A stretch of 64,000 bases of DNA from Streptomyces sp. NBC_00513 (GCF_041431415.1 NZ_CP107845.1:3100001-3164000); one strand, 5' to 3'; counted from the first letter of the stretch, positions 35,237-44,774 are shown. Translations and numbers: made by a program. Notes: a model not told the origin generated them from the letters alone.

Positions 35237-37735
35237 CTACTGGTCCGAGCGGCCGGTGTAGAAGGCCACGGTGAGGTCCTTCACCAGGGCCTTGCGCTCG
35301 TAGTCGTCCAGCTCGACGATCCCCCGTGACGTGAGCCGGTGGACCGTGTCGTCGACCGCGTCGACGACCGAGGACAGCACGGCATCCCGATGCCGGGCGT
35401 CGATCGCCGCGATCCGACGGCGCCGCATGGCCTCCGCCACCTCCGGGGCGTACTCGATCCGGGTGGGCTGGGCGGAGAACACCTCCACGCCGACGGCCTC
35501 GGTCTCGGCCGCCAGCAGGCGGGTCAGCGCGTCACCGACCGCCTCGGCGTCGCGCAGCGTCGGGGCGTCGTCGTGGAAGGCGTCGGCCGGCAGCTGGGAC
35601 AGCACCCGGGCCATGGCCGACTCGACCTGCTCGGCCAGGTACTCCGTGTGGTCCCCGACGGCGAGGGTGGCGCGGGCCGTGTCCTTGACCTGCCAGACGA
35701 CCTGCACGACCACCTGGAGGGCGAGGCCCCCCGAGTCCACCGCGGGCATGGGGTCGCTGCGCCAGTGGCGCAGCCGCACGTCCACCCGCCGGCGCAGCAG
35801 CAGCGGGCTGACCCAGGTGAGGCCGGTACGGCGGACCGTGCCCCGGTAGCTGCCGAAGAGGGTCAGCACCCAGGCGTGGCCGGCCTTGGCGCGGCCCAGC
35901 CCGCCCAGTGCGAGGAGCGTGACGATGCCGAGGAAGGCGAGCGGGGGCCAGTGGGTCGCGCGCAGCCCCTGGTAGGCGCGCGGGGCCGCGCCGAAGCCGG
36001 CGGCGAGGGCATCGGGGACGGCGCCGGCCCGCCAGAGCACCGCCGAGCAGCCGGCCAGCGCGAGGCCGCCGACGGCCACGGCGATCCAGCCGGGCAGTAC
36101 GGGTCCGCGGTGTTCGCGGAGCCGGTCGTCGCCCCGGGGGACACGACGGCCGGCCGCGGGGCGGGACGCGGGGGCCGCGTGCCCGGACCGCCGTGCGGCC
36201 GGGTCCCCGGCCGGAACGGGGGGCCCCGTGGGCGCCTGCCCGAGGAAGGGCAGGTGCACGGGCACCGCGGTGGCCGAGGCCCCCTGGGCGGGACGGAGCC
36301 GGGGGAGGTCCCGGGTGTCGTCCTCGTCGGCGTCCGCCATGCCGCGGGCCACGGCCCGGGCGACGAGATCGGCGACGCCGTCCGCCGCGACGCCGGCCAC
36401 GTCCGGTCCGGGGACCGTGCGCACGACGGGTTCGGCGGGCGGCCAGAGCTCGTCCTGCGGGTGGCCGGCCACGGCCGGGCCGGGGGTCGGGGCGAGGGCG
36501 GCCGGAGGCCGGGGTTCCGGGGCCGGGGCGGGCCGGCGGTCCGTCACGGGCCGGGGCCGCGGGGCGTCCGCCGGGGCGTCCACCTCGGCGCGTGCGGCCG
36601 GCACCGCGTCCGGGTGCGCCCGCGCGTCCTGGGCTTCCCCGGTCGGTCCCTCGGCCGGGGAGGCCGGCACGACCGGGGGCTCGGGGGTCCCGGGCGCGTG
36701 GTTCGCAGGGGCGTCCCGGGGCGGCTGCGGGTACGGGGTCGCCGACTCCGCGCGGGCGGGCCACGCCGGCGGGGCGGTGTCCGGAGCGTCGGCGGGGTGA
36801 CCCTGGGCGGGCGTCGGGTACGCCGCCGGCTCCGGCGCGGCGGCGCGCAGGGGGCGGCGCTCCGGCTCGACGGGAACGGAGCCGCGGTACTCCGGCACGG
36901 GCGGCGGGGCCGCCACGGGCTCCGGCCGGGCGTGGCGGGGGTACGGCTCCCCCGCACCCGGCTCCCCCGCGCCCGGGTCGGCCGCCGCGGGCGGACCCGC
37001 GTGGGCGAACGCCGGCCGTGCGAACGCCGGGTGCGGCGTCGGGAGCATCGGCTCGGGCACGGCCGGGCGGGCGTGCGCGTCGTCGGCCGGCCGGTCGGCG
37101 GCGTGCGCCGGGTGGGGGCGGGGCGCCGAGGCGTACGCGGGTGACTCGTCGGCGCGGTCGGCGGCGCCGGGCGCGGGAACGGCGGTCACGGTCCGGGGCG
37201 CGGGGTCGACCGGGGGGATCGGGGCGCCGGGGTGCGAGGCCCACGGGTGTCGGGCCGGGGCGGGCAGGTCGCCCGGGTACCGGGAGGCCGCGCCGTCGGC
37301 CGCCTCTCCCCCGCGGGGTTCCGGCGGGGCCGGCGGGGGCAGCGGCTGCGGGGCCGCGTCGGCGACCGGGCGCGGTACGTCGAGGTCGTGCGGGGCCGTC
37401 GCGGTGGCCGGGTGGGGCCCGGCCGGGGCCGCGGCCGGCTCCGGCCGGGCCCCGGGCGCCCACGCGGGACGGGCCGGGGCCGGGGCGGGAACCACCGCCG
37501 GAGCGGGGGCCGCGATCGACTCGGCCGCGACCGGAGCCGGGGGCACCACCGGGGCCGGGGCGGTGGTCCAGCGCCCCGGGCGGGGGGCCTGGGAAGGCGC
37601 CGTCGCGTCGGGCCGGATCGCTCCGTCTGCGGCGGCGGGGCCCGGGCGGGCGCCGGCGGCGAGGGGCCGGGAACCGTGCGGGACCGGAGGAACGGGGAAG
37701 TCGCCCGTCGTGGACGTGGTGCGGGTGGGGTACAT
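35237..37735 (-). CDS. SPFH/band-7 domain membrane protein with a long Pro/Ala-rich N-terminus
   Basis: A protein of about 832 residues. The first ~570 are a low-complexity Pro/Ala/Glu-rich region. Two membrane helices follow (LPGWIAVAVGGLALAGCSAV and PPLAFLGIVTLLALGGLG), and then an SPFH domain beginning HAWVLTLFGSYRGTVRRTGL, with LALQVVVQVVWQVKDTARAT and a helical tail. SPFH proteins organise membrane microdomains. An ATG at 37750 overlaps the upstream stop as ATGA, but the ATG at 37735 has GGAGG at an ideal distance, so I chose the latter. Co-transcribed with the NlpC/P60 gene. Confidence 0.75.
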   Translation of the reverse strand: MYPTRTTSTTGDFPVPPVPHGSRPLAAGARPGPAAADGAIRPDATAPSQAPRPGRWTTAPAPVVPPAPVAAESIAAPAPAVVPAPAPARPAWAPGARPEPAAAPAGPHPATATAPHDLDVPRPVADAAPQPLPPPAPPEPRGGEAADGAASRYPGDLPAPARHPWASHPGAPIPPVDPAPRTVTAVPAPGAADRADESPAYASAPRPHPAHAADRPADDAHARPAVPEPMLPTPHPAFARPAFAHAGPPAAADPGAGEPGAGEPYPRHARPEPVAAPPPVPEYRGSVPVEPERRPLRAAAPEPAAYPTPAQGHPADAPDTAPPAWPARAESATPYPQPPRDAPANHAPGTPEPPVVPASPAEGPTGEAQDARAHPDAVPAARAEVDAPADAPRPRPVTDRRPAPAPEPRPPAALAPTPGPAVAGHPQDELWPPAEPVVRTVPGPDVAGVAADGVADLVARAVARGMADADEDDTRDLPRLRPAQGASATAVPVHLPFLGQAPTGPPVPAGDPAARRSGHAAPASRPAAGRRVPRGDDRLREHRGPVLPGWIAVAVGGLALAGCSAVLWRAGAVPDALAAGFGAAPRAYQGLRATHWPPLAFLGIVTLLALGGLGRAKAGHAWVLTLFGSYRGTVRRTGLTWVSPLLLRRRVDVRLRHWRSDPMPAVDSGGLALQVVVQVVWQVKDTARATLAVGDHTEYLAEQVESAMARVLSQLPADAFHDDAPTLRDAEAVGDALTRLLAAETEAVGVEVFSAQPTRIEYAPEVAEAMRRRRIAAIDARHRDAVLSSVVDAVDDTVHRLTSRGIVELDDYERKALVKDLTVAFYTGRSDQ

Positions 37736-37746
37736 CGTTGCCTCCG

Positions 37747-39228
37747 TCATGCGAACAGCCGGCGCCAGGTTTCCGGGCCCGGGTAGCCGTCGGCCGAGGC
37801 GCCGCGCCAGCCCTGGGCGCGCTGGAAGGCCTCGACGTTGCGGCGGTCGGCCTCGCTCCAGAGGGCGCCCGGGCCGGACGTGTAGTGCTTGCCGAAGCCC
37901 TTCTGCACCAGTCGGCGACCGAGGGCGGTGATGAGCGCGTGGGACCGGCCCGGTCGGAAGAAGGCCTTCCCCGGGTAGGCGGGCACCCCGCCCGGCCCCG
38001 CCTGACCGACCGGTGTCGTCGGCTTCGTGGGCGTGGTCGGCGTGGTCGGCTTGGTGGGCGTGGTCGGCTTGGTGGGCGTGGTCGATGCCGCCGGCGGGAT
38101 GCTCTTGCCCTGCCTCAGGGCCAGCAGCCGCCAGGTGTGGGCGCCGGGAATGCCGTCGGCGTCCGCGCCGGTCCATCCCTGCGCCCGTTGGAACGCCTGG
38201 GTGGCCAGCCGGTCCTCGTCGGACCACACCGGGCCGGGGCCGTTGGGGTAGAAGCGGGCGCCGCCGCGTTCGATCAGCAACCGGCCGAGCTGGGTCACGT
38301 ACTCGTTGTTCGCGCCCGGCCCGAACTTCGAGGCACCGGGGAAGGTCGCCGACACCGCCGGCGGGGACCCGGTCGCCGGGAGTTCGACGGGCGTCACCGG
38401 AGGCGTGGGCGTGCTGCCGGGGACGCCTCCCGTGACCCCGTTGAAGCGGTAGGGGAGGTACTTCGTCGCGTTGGCCCAGTACCCGTACGGGGTGGCCTGT
38501 TTGCGGGTGTGCGGGCGGGTCTGCTCGTAGGCGACGTAGTGCGTCCGCGTCCCGTCGACCCAGCCGCCGAAGAGGACGACGTGCGAGCCGTTGTTGGGGT
38601 CCGCCGGATTGTGGAAGAGCAGCATGTCGCCCGGCAGCAGTTCCTCCTTCGCGATCCGGGTGGCGAAGGTGTCGAGGCTGCCGGTCCACTCGTTGGTGCC
38701 GAGGTTCCAGGCCATCGAGACGTAGCCCGAGCAGTCCTGCCGGTAGCCGTCCGACCAGTACTCGGACATGCTGTAGGGGACCTTGGCGTCCAGCCACAGC
38801 TTCGCCCGGTTGATGATCGTCGTCCGGTCGATGCGTCGGATCGTCGACGGGGCACCGGGCAGGCCGCCGGGCTTGGCGGGCGTGCCCTTCGGCCCGTGCA
38901 GCGGGGATCGGCCGCCTTGCGGGGAGCCCGGATCGGGGTCGTCGAGCCGCACCGGGCCGAGTCCGGGTGCCGCGGCGGAGGCGGCCAGTGCGGCGGAGCC
39001 GCCGCCGCCCAGGACCACGCCGGCGGCGGTGGCGAGCACCAGCGCCCGGCGCGCGCCGCGGGCGGCGCGGTGGCCGCCGTCGCGAAGCGGTATGGCCCGC
39101 GCACGGGCGAGGGCGCGACGGCGCTGCGCGCACCCGAGGCAGACGCAGTCGCCCGCGGGCTCGTACTCCTCGAAGACCGGCATGGGCATCTGCGGCATCT
39201 GCACATGCACCGGCGGCTGCATCGTCAT
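37747..39228 (-). CDS. secreted NlpC/P60-type hydrolase with two peptidoglycan-binding-like repeats
   Basis: About 493 residues. The N-terminal 30 residues carry a Cys cluster (CVCLGCAQRRRALARARAIP) before a membrane or signal segment (LVLATAAGVVLGGGGSAALA). The NlpC/P60-like domain has catalytic Cys166 in RQDCSGYVSMAWN and His216 in NGSHVVLFGGW. Two homologous C-terminal modules (each with W-S-x-x-D-R and FQRAQGW and ending PETWRRL or AHTWRLL) look like peptidoglycan-binding domains, joined by a TPTKPTTPTKP linker. Likely cell-wall remodelling. The start among several Met codons is uncertain. Confidence 0.75.
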   Translation of the reverse strand: MTMQPPVHVQMPQMPMPVFEEYEPAGDCVCLGCAQRRRALARARAIPLRDGGHRAARGARRALVLATAAGVVLGGGGSAALAASAAAPGLGPVRLDDPDPGSPQGGRSPLHGPKGTPAKPGGLPGAPSTIRRIDRTTIINRAKLWLDAKVPYSMSEYWSDGYRQDCSGYVSMAWNLGTNEWTGSLDTFATRIAKEELLPGDMLLFHNPADPNNGSHVVLFGGWVDGTRTHYVAYEQTRPHTRKQATPYGYWANATKYLPYRFNGVTGGVPGSTPTPPVTPVELPATGSPPAVSATFPGASKFGPGANNEYVTQLGRLLIERGGARFYPNGPGPVWSDEDRLATQAFQRAQGWTGADADGIPGAHTWRLLALRQGKSIPPAASTTPTKPTTPTKPTTPTTPTKPTTPVGQAGPGGVPAYPGKAFFRPGRSHALITALGRRLVQKGFGKHYTSGPGALWSEADRRNVEAFQRAQGWRGASADGYPGPETWRRLFA

Positions 39229-39418
39229 GCGGTTCCGTCCACTCCCCTGCTCGTCCACTGGTCCGGCGTCCGGGCACGCATCTGGCGGGGCATCAGATTC
39301 GGCTCGGCCCAGACATATCGTGCACGACAAACCCCTTAAACATGGGTTAATCGGACAACACGGGCGCGGCTGGTCACGAGCACGTCCGGAGGTGGGGTAG
39401 AGTTTTGCCTGTCACCAA

Positions 39419-39492
39419 GCGCCGCTAGCTCAGTTGGTTAGAGCAGCTGACTCTTAATCAGCGGGTCCGGGGTTCGAGTCCCTGGCGGCGCA
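39419..39492 (+). tRNA. tRNA-Lys(CTT), copy 3
   Basis: Identical to the copies at 24082-24155 and 32452-32525. A -10-like TAGAGT lies at 39398-39403. Upstream GTCACCAA and downstream CAGACG are shared with copy 1, so the duplicated unit is slightly longer than the tRNA. Confidence 0.97.
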
Positions 39493-39500
39493 CAGACGAG

Positions 39501-39538
39501 AAGAAACCCCCCGAGGCGAAAGCCTCGGGGGGTTTCTT
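39501..39538 (+). terminator. strong terminator after tRNA-Lys copy 3
   Basis: A perfect 17-bp stem (AAGAAACCCCCCGAGGC) with loop GAAA, ending in TTTCTTCG. Its symmetry allows it to serve the convergent sortase gene as well. Confidence 0.93.
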
Positions 39539-39572
39539 CGTTCGCTCGTCCGGCCGTGCCCGCGCCGCCTGC

Positions 39573-40235
39573 CTACGCGGCCGTTCCGGTCCGGGCGCCG
39601 ACGCCCGTCAGGTAGGCGGAAACCACCACATTGGCCGTGTACTGCTTGGCGGCCTTGTCGTACGTGCCCCCGCACGTCACCAGTCGCAGTTCCGCCCGCC
39701 CCTTGATCCGCGGGCCGTACGCCTTGGCCGGGTCGAAGCCGGCGCGCTCGTAGACCTTCACGTCCTCGATCGTGAACTCCGCGACCGAGCCGTCCGCCCG
39801 GTGGACCCGGACCTTGCCGCCCGGCTCGGCGGTGCTCAGACCGAAGAACACGGCGGGCTTGGACTTGGTGTCCACGTGGCCGACCATCAACGCGGTGCCG
39901 GCCGCGCCCGGCAGGGTGCCGCCGCTCCACCAGCCCACCGTGCCCGGACTCTCGTACGGCGGCGGCTCGATCGCACCCTGCGCGTCGAGCCTGCGGAAGA
40001 TCACCGGCGCCTGGATGCCCATGGCGGGCACGTCCACCCGCGCCGGCAGGGCCCCGGCCAGCGGGGCGTGCGCCGCCGGCAGCCCCGGGACCACCACCCC
40101 GCCCGCCTGACCGGCGGGCGAGGGCGGAACCCCGGTGATCTCGCGACCCCACAGCCACAGGCCGCACACCAACACCGACCACGCGGCGACGGTCAGCACA
40201 CGGGATCCGCCGGAGCTCCTCGGCTCCCCGGTCAC
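39573..40235 (-). CDS. class F sortase
   Basis: A 220-residue membrane-anchored transpeptidase. An N-terminal helix (VLTVAAWSVLVCGLWLWG) is followed by a sortase domain with catalytic His120 in ALMVGHVDTK and Cys188 in LRLVTCGGTYD; an Arg is found in RIKGRAELRL. Class F sortases are common in Actinobacteria and lack a well-defined substrate set. It lies 13 bp after a gene for a surface-type protein with an LPHTV tail, so the two are likely co-transcribed and may be enzyme and substrate. GTG start. Confidence 0.87.
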   Translation of the reverse strand: MTGEPRSSGGSRVLTVAAWSVLVCGLWLWGREITGVPPSPAGQAGGVVVPGLPAAHAPLAGALPARVDVPAMGIQAPVIFRRLDAQGAIEPPPYESPGTVGWWSGGTLPGAAGTALMVGHVDTKSKPAVFFGLSTAEPGGKVRVHRADGSVAEFTIEDVKVYERAGFDPAKAYGPRIKGRAELRLVTCGGTYDKAAKQYTANVVVSAYLTGVGARTGTAA

Positions 40236-40248
40236 CGGAGACGGACCC

Positions 40249-40902
40249 TCACTCGCCGCTGCGGCGACGGCGCAGGGTCAGGGCCCGGCCGGCGACGGCC
40301 AGCGTCGCGGCGGCGGCCAGGACGGCGCCGATCACCGTGTGCGGCAGGCCCGGGCCGTCGGCGTCGTGGCTCTTCTTCGCGGTCACGGTCGCCTGCGCGC
40401 CCTCCGCGGCCCGGGCCTGTTCCCGTTCCTTGGCGATCTTCGTGGACGCGGCCAGCTCGGCGGCCATGCCGCCGCCGCCCGCGTGGACGGGCCAGACCGG
40501 CGAGTGGTGCGGGTTCGGGCGGTCACGGTGGATCTGAATCGAGCCGCGCACCTCCCGACCCTCGCACTTGACCCGGATCTCGTGCCATCCGGGCTCGGCG
40601 TGGTGGGCGATGGTCGCCTCGCCCCCCAGGATCTTCCGGTCCTCGCGGCCCGGGGACAGCCTGGCCTCCCAGGCGAACACGGACGACGTGGCGGAGGCCC
40701 AGTCGCACGCGCAGCCGCGGACCTCCAACTTGACCCGGTCCCCCGGTTCGGCGGGATTCGGCCGGACCGAGACGCTGCCGCGGTCCCGATCCCTGTCCCG
40801 GTCCCAGTCCTCGGCGACGACGGTGGGCGCGGCCACGGCGGTGAGGGCCGTCAGGGCGACGGCCACCCCGGTGGCACGGAAAGCGATCAGAGCACTGCGC
40901 AT
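40249..40902 (-). CDS. surface protein with a sortase-like C-terminal tail (LPHTV)
   Basis: A 217-residue exported protein: signal peptide (about residues 1-31), a DRDRDRDR stretch encoded by a short repeat, and a beta-rich domain with a Cys pair (EVRGCACDWA) plus a further Cys. A helix follows, and then LPHTV (186-190), a hydrophobic helix and RRRRSGE. The tail layout is that of a cell-wall sorting signal, but the fifth residue is Val rather than Gly. AGGAGG precedes the ATG. The class F sortase gene follows directly. Confidence 0.75.
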   Translation of the reverse strand: MRSALIAFRATGVAVALTALTAVAAPTVVAEDWDRDRDRDRGSVSVRPNPAEPGDRVKLEVRGCACDWASATSSVFAWEARLSPGREDRKILGGEATIAHHAEPGWHEIRVKCEGREVRGSIQIHRDRPNPHHSPVWPVHAGGGGMAAELAASTKIAKEREQARAAEGAQATVTAKKSHDADGPGLPHTVIGAVLAAAATLAVAGRALTLRRRRSGE

Positions 40903-40937
40903 GGTGAACCTCCTCGACAAGGAGCCTCACGCGCGGC

Positions 40938-40963
40938 GCGCCGCTCCGCATCCGGAGCGGCGC
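40938..40963 (-). terminator. perfect hairpin between the HAD gene and the surface-protein gene
   Basis: GCGCCGCTCCG and its complement with a 4-nt loop (CATC). It probably ends the HAD transcript. Next to it, a 20-bp direct repeat of CGTACGTGTCAGCCGTACGC occurs twice (about 40975-41018). Confidence 0.65.
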
Positions 40964-41038
40964 CCGCTTGGCCCGTACGTGTCAGCCGTACGCCCCGTAC
41001 GTGTCAGCCGTACGCGTTGAAACGCAGGTGATCCGGTG

Positions 41039-41818
41039 TCAGACGAGATCGACCAGGTCGGCGATCGAGTCGACCGTCTTCGTCGGACGGTAGGGGAACT
41101 TCTCGGTGTCCTCGACCGAGGTGAGACCGGTCAGCACCAGGAAGGTCTGCATGCCCGCCTCCAGCCCGGCCAGGACGTCGGTGTCCATCCGGTCGCCGAT
41201 CATCGCGCTGCTCTCGGAGTGCGCGCCGATGGCGTTGAGGCCGGTCCGCATCATCAGCGGGTTGGGCTTGCCAGCGAAGTACGGCTGCTTGCCCGTCGCC
41301 TTGGTGATCAGCGCGGCGACCGCGCCCGTGGCGGGCAGCGGACCCTCGGTGGACGGGCCGGTCTCGTCGGGGTTGGTACAGATGAAACGGGCGCCGGCGT
41401 TGATCAGCCGGACGGCCTTGGTCATCGCCTCGAAGCTGTACGTGCGGGTCTCGCCCAGCACCACGTAGTCCGGCTCGTGGTCCGTGAGGATGTAGCCGAT
41501 GTCGTGCAGGGCCGTGGTCAGCCCGGCCTCGCCGATGACGTACGCCGTGCCGCCCGGACGCTGGTCGTCGAGGAACTTGGCGGTGGCGAGCGCGGAGGTC
41601 CAGATGTTCTCGACGGGCACCTGGAGACCCATGCGGTTGAGGCGGGCCTGGAGGTCGCGCGGGGTGTAGATGGAGTTGTTGGTCAGCACCAGGAAGGGCT
41701 TGCCGGACTCGCGCAGCCGCTTGATGAAGGCATCCGCGCCCGGGATCGGGGTGCCCTCGTGGATGAGGACCCCGTCCATGTCGGTGAGCCAGGATTCGAT
41801 CGGCTTGCGCTCTGCCAC
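41039..41818 (-). CDS. HAD-IIA (NagD-like) phosphatase
   Basis: A 259-residue haloacid-dehalogenase-superfamily phosphatase. The nucleophile motif is LTDMDGVL (Asp13, Asp15), motif [16 protein letters not shown], the Lys region [10 protein letters not shown], and the last acidic motif [13 protein letters not shown]. The large cap between motifs II and III is of the NagD type. It likely hydrolyses a sugar phosphate or nucleotide; the substrate is not predictable. GTG start. Confidence 0.88.
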   Translation of the reverse strand: MAERKPIESWLTDMDGVLIHEGTPIPGADAFIKRLRESGKPFLVLTNNSIYTPRDLQARLNRMGLQVPVENIWTSALATAKFLDDQRPGGTAYVIGEAGLTTALHDIGYILTDHEPDYVVLGETRTYSFEAMTKAVRLINAGARFICTNPDETGPSTEGPLPATGAVAALITKATGKQPYFAGKPNPLMMRTGLNAIGAHSESSAMIGDRMDTDVLAGLEAGMQTFLVLTGLTSVEDTEKFPYRPTKTVDSIADLVDLV

Positions 41819-41939
41819 GGGGGTTCTCCGCTCTGCGGGGCCTCTGACCTCGGGGGCCTCTGGTCTCTACCACCCTATCCGGCACGGGCCGTGGGCGCGG
41901 AGCCCGTCCACGGCCCGGACATCGGCCCCTCGCGGCGGC

Positions 41940-43460
41940 TCAGCCGAGGGTGACGTCGTCCACGGCCCAGAACCAGTTGTTGGCGCCGCTGTAGCGGAAG
42001 CGGACCTGGACGTCGGTGGCGCCGGCCGGTACCCGCAGGCTCAGGCTCTCGGTCCTGGCGAGGGCGTCGGCCGCGTACGTCTTGACCACGGTCGGGGCGC
42101 CGCCGTTGTACGAGACCAGGACCTGGGCGGTCTGCCCGGCCTCGTGGCGGTAGTGGCTCCGGTAGCTCAGGGTCCTCGTGGAGCCGCCGGTGACCGGCCA
42201 CTTGGGGGTGAGCAGGGTGGAGTCGAAGGTGCCGGTGTGGCTCTTGTCGTCCCACTCGTCGGAGTCCGCCACGGCGAACACGTCGCGGGAGCGGACGTTC
42301 AGCTCGCGCCACTGGTCGCGCTGTGACTGGCTCCAGAACTCGTCGGTCGCGAAGGCCCACCCGGCCCACTCGGTGACCCCGCCCGTGCCCATCTTCGAGT
42401 TGTCCACGGCCCAGCCGGCGGGCGGGGTGTGCGTGAAGCCCTTCACTCCGGCCGGGATGCCCGTCTCGTCCACGCGGGCCTGGAGGTTGGGGCGCAGGGT
42501 GTCGAAGGGGTCGTTGTCGGGGGCGTTCAGCGGGACTCCGTCGAGGGCGGCGCCGCCGACGCCGACCTGGGCGAGCGCGGTCGCGGCGACGTCGACGAGC
42601 CGTACGTCGGTGCGTACCGAACCCGCTTGGATCCCGGGGCCCTTGGCGATGACGAAGGTGCCGCGCTCCGCGATCGTGGATCCGCCGTGGCCGCCGCCGT
42701 CGGTGTGGCCGTGGTCGGTGGTGACCAGGATCGTCCAGTTCTCCCGGTCGCGGGTGGGTCGGTTCTCGACGGCGGTGAGGAGCTTGCCGACGAGGACGTC
42801 GACGCGGGCGATGGCGTTGAGGTACTCCTGGCTCGCCGCGCCGGAGGTGTGGCCCGCGTGGTCGACCTCGCCGAGGTAGACGAAGGCGGCGTCCGGGTTC
42901 TGGTCGCGCAGTTCGGCGGCGGCCGCGGCGGCGATCTTGGGGTCCTCGCTGCCGTAGCCGTCGCGGTCGCCCTTGAGGGAGAGCCGCTTGTCGACCTTCG
43001 AGGAGAAGATCGGGCCGTTCTGGTCGGTGGAGGTGATGGGCTCCCAGTCGGCGGCGGCGTAGGTGTTGAGGGCCGGCTTGGCGTTCTCGACGCGGGTCAG
43101 GAAGTCCGGGTACGCCGTGTAGTTCTTGCCGGTGAAGGAGTTGTCCTTCACGCCGTGCTTGTCGGGCCAGACGCCGGTGGCGATGCTGGACCAGCCGGGG
43201 CCGGAGGAGGTGACGGCCATCGGGTTCGCGTAGAGGGTGCTCTTGGCGGTCAGGCCCTGGGCCATCAGGCCGTTGAGATGGGGCGCGTCGGCGGTCTTGA
43301 CGCGGTCGAGGACGACGCCGTCGAGACCGATGACGAGCACCTTGTCGGTGCCGGCGGCCTCGGTGGCGCCGGCGGGGTGGGCGCCGAGGGCGGTGGCCAG
43401 CAGGGTGGCGGCGACGGCGGCGACCGTCAGGACGCGGCGCGGCGACTGGGCAGGGGACAC
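41940..43460 (-). CDS. secreted type I phosphodiesterase / alkaline-phosphatase-superfamily enzyme
   Basis: A 506-residue exported enzyme with an N-terminal signal peptide (RVLTVAAVAATLLATALGA). Metal and nucleophile motifs of the phosphodiest family are visible: VLVIGLDGVVLD (Asp), SSGPGWSSIATGV (Thr/Ser nucleophile region), YLGEVDHAGHTSG and LVTTDHGHTDGGGHGG. A C-terminal beta-sandwich of about 100 residues (SYRSHYRHEAGQTAQVLVSY) may bind a ligand. It ends the phosphonate locus and has an operator-like site shared with the first operon. The substrate could be a phosphonate ester or phosphodiester. GGAGGAG precedes the GTG. Confidence 0.82.
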   Translation of the reverse strand: MSPAQSPRRVLTVAAVAATLLATALGAHPAGATEAAGTDKVLVIGLDGVVLDRVKTADAPHLNGLMAQGLTAKSTLYANPMAVTSSGPGWSSIATGVWPDKHGVKDNSFTGKNYTAYPDFLTRVENAKPALNTYAAADWEPITSTDQNGPIFSSKVDKRLSLKGDRDGYGSEDPKIAAAAAAELRDQNPDAAFVYLGEVDHAGHTSGAASQEYLNAIARVDVLVGKLLTAVENRPTRDRENWTILVTTDHGHTDGGGHGGSTIAERGTFVIAKGPGIQAGSVRTDVRLVDVAATALAQVGVGGAALDGVPLNAPDNDPFDTLRPNLQARVDETGIPAGVKGFTHTPPAGWAVDNSKMGTGGVTEWAGWAFATDEFWSQSQRDQWRELNVRSRDVFAVADSDEWDDKSHTGTFDSTLLTPKWPVTGGSTRTLSYRSHYRHEAGQTAQVLVSYNGGAPTVVKTYAADALARTESLSLRVPAGATDVQVRFRYSGANNWFWAVDDVTLG

Positions 43461-43529
43461 GTACTCCTCCGGAGTGATCGTGGGGATGGCGCGGCGGGCG
43501 TGCGACGGGTCCGGACCGCGGCGCGGGGG

Positions 43530-43552
43530 CTTCGGTCCAGACCCGTTATCCC
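43530..43552 (-). promoter_or_regulatory. operator-like site shared with the phosphonate operon (site B)
   Basis: Read on the minus strand it contains TAACGGGTCTGGACC, nearly identical to TAACGGGTCTAGTCC at 49538-49560. It lies 70 bp upstream of the phosphodiesterase gene. The GGTCTRGWCC core is the type bound by GntR/HutC regulators, and such a regulator is encoded at 49615-50385. Confidence 0.65.
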
Positions 43553-43593
43553 AACGTCACTCTCCAGGCCTCAGGTGGCCAGGGAGTAACCGG

Positions 43594-44685
43594 TCAGCTT
43601 CCGGTTGCCGACTTCCACGCGTCCACGTGGGCCTTGAGGTTCTTGTCGATGTCCGTCCAGTCGGGCTCGAAGATCTCGACGCCCGTCATCAGCTTGGTGA
43701 GTTGGACGGCGTTGGCGTCGGTCGGCTTGACGTCGGTGCGCGCGGGGAAGCCGCCGCCGACCTCGCTGACCAGCTTCTGGGCCTCCTCGCCGAGCAGGAA
43801 GTCAAGGAGCTTGCGGCCGTTCTCGGTGTGCGGGGCCTTGTCGACCAGGCCGGCCGCGTACGGCAGGGAGAAGGTGGTGGGCCTGCCGCCCTCCTTGGCG
43901 GGGAACCAGATGCCCAGGTTCGGCATGGACTTGGCCTGCGCGAAGTTCATCTGCACGTCGCCGTTGGCGACGAGCAGCTCTCCCTTGTCGGTCTTCGGGG
44001 CGAGCTTGCTGGTGGAGGAGGACGGGCCGACGTTGTTGGCCTGAAGCTTCTTGAGGTACTCCATCGCCGGTTCCTTGCCGCCGAAGTCGTGCATCGACTT
44101 GACGAGCACGGCGGTGCCGTCGCCCGCGACGCCCGGGGTGGAGTACTGGAGGCGGCCCTTGTACTTGGCGTCCAGCAGCTCTTCCCAGGTCTTGGGGGCC
44201 TGGGACAACTCCTTCTTGTTGTAGACGAATCCGAAGTAGTTGTTGACGATCGACGTCCACTTGCCGTCGGTGGCCTTGTCGGCGCCGTTGACCTTCTCCG
44301 AGCCGTGGGGCGCGTAGGCCTGGAGGAGGCCCTTCCCGTCGGCCTGTTGGATGAAGGGCGGCAGGGTGACCAGGACGTCCGCCTGGGTGTTGGTCTTCTC
44401 GCGGACGGCGCGCTGCACCATCTCGCCCGAGCCGCCCTCGACGTACTTGACCTCGATGCCGGTCTCCTTGGTGAACGCGGCGAAGACCTTGTCGTACCAG
44501 CCGTCGCCCTTCTCGCCCTTGAGGCCGTCGGCGCTGTAGACGGTGACGATCTTCTCGCCGGCCCGGGAGTCGGCGGCGCCCGATCCGCCGCCGCAGGCGG
44601 TGAGGCCGGCGGCGAGGGCGAGGCCGCCGGTGACGGCGGCGGTGGTGCGAAGGGGAATGCGACGACGGTTGCGCTTGCCGGGCAT
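43594..44685 (-). CDS. phosphonate-type ABC importer, substrate-binding lipoprotein (PhnS-like)
   Basis: A 363-residue binding protein. The signal peptide ends in the lipobox LTAC with Cys31. The body (IVTVYSADGLKGEKGDGWYD, then IVNNYFGFVYNKKEL and YSTPGVAGDGTAVLVKSM) resembles 2-aminoethylphosphonate-binding proteins of the iron/thiamine-binding superfamily. AAGGAAG precedes the ATG. It is separated by 89 bp from the second permease gene and is part of the same minus-strand cluster with a phosphonatase-like enzyme, which supports phosphonate as substrate. Confidence 0.82.
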   Translation of the reverse strand: MPGKRNRRRIPLRTTAAVTGGLALAAGLTACGGGSGAADSRAGEKIVTVYSADGLKGEKGDGWYDKVFAAFTKETGIEVKYVEGGSGEMVQRAVREKTNTQADVLVTLPPFIQQADGKGLLQAYAPHGSEKVNGADKATDGKWTSIVNNYFGFVYNKKELSQAPKTWEELLDAKYKGRLQYSTPGVAGDGTAVLVKSMHDFGGKEPAMEYLKKLQANNVGPSSSTSKLAPKTDKGELLVANGDVQMNFAQAKSMPNLGIWFPAKEGGRPTTFSLPYAAGLVDKAPHTENGRKLLDFLLGEEAQKLVSEVGGGFPARTDVKPTDANAVQLTKLMTGVEIFEPDWTDIDKNLKAHVDAWKSATGS

Positions 44686-44774
44686 GGGGCTTCCTTACGG
44701 GAAAGGGAGTCGGCAGGGTTCGGCGGTGCGGGGTGGGGCGGCGAGGGGTGGGGTGCGGGCGTGACCGGGGCGGG

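Noticed and set aside
37735..37750. ATG 37750 as the start of the SPFH gene, in an ATGA overlap.
   Set aside because: The overlap is attractive, but the ATG at 37735 has GGAGG at a good distance, so I kept it as the start and note the alternative.
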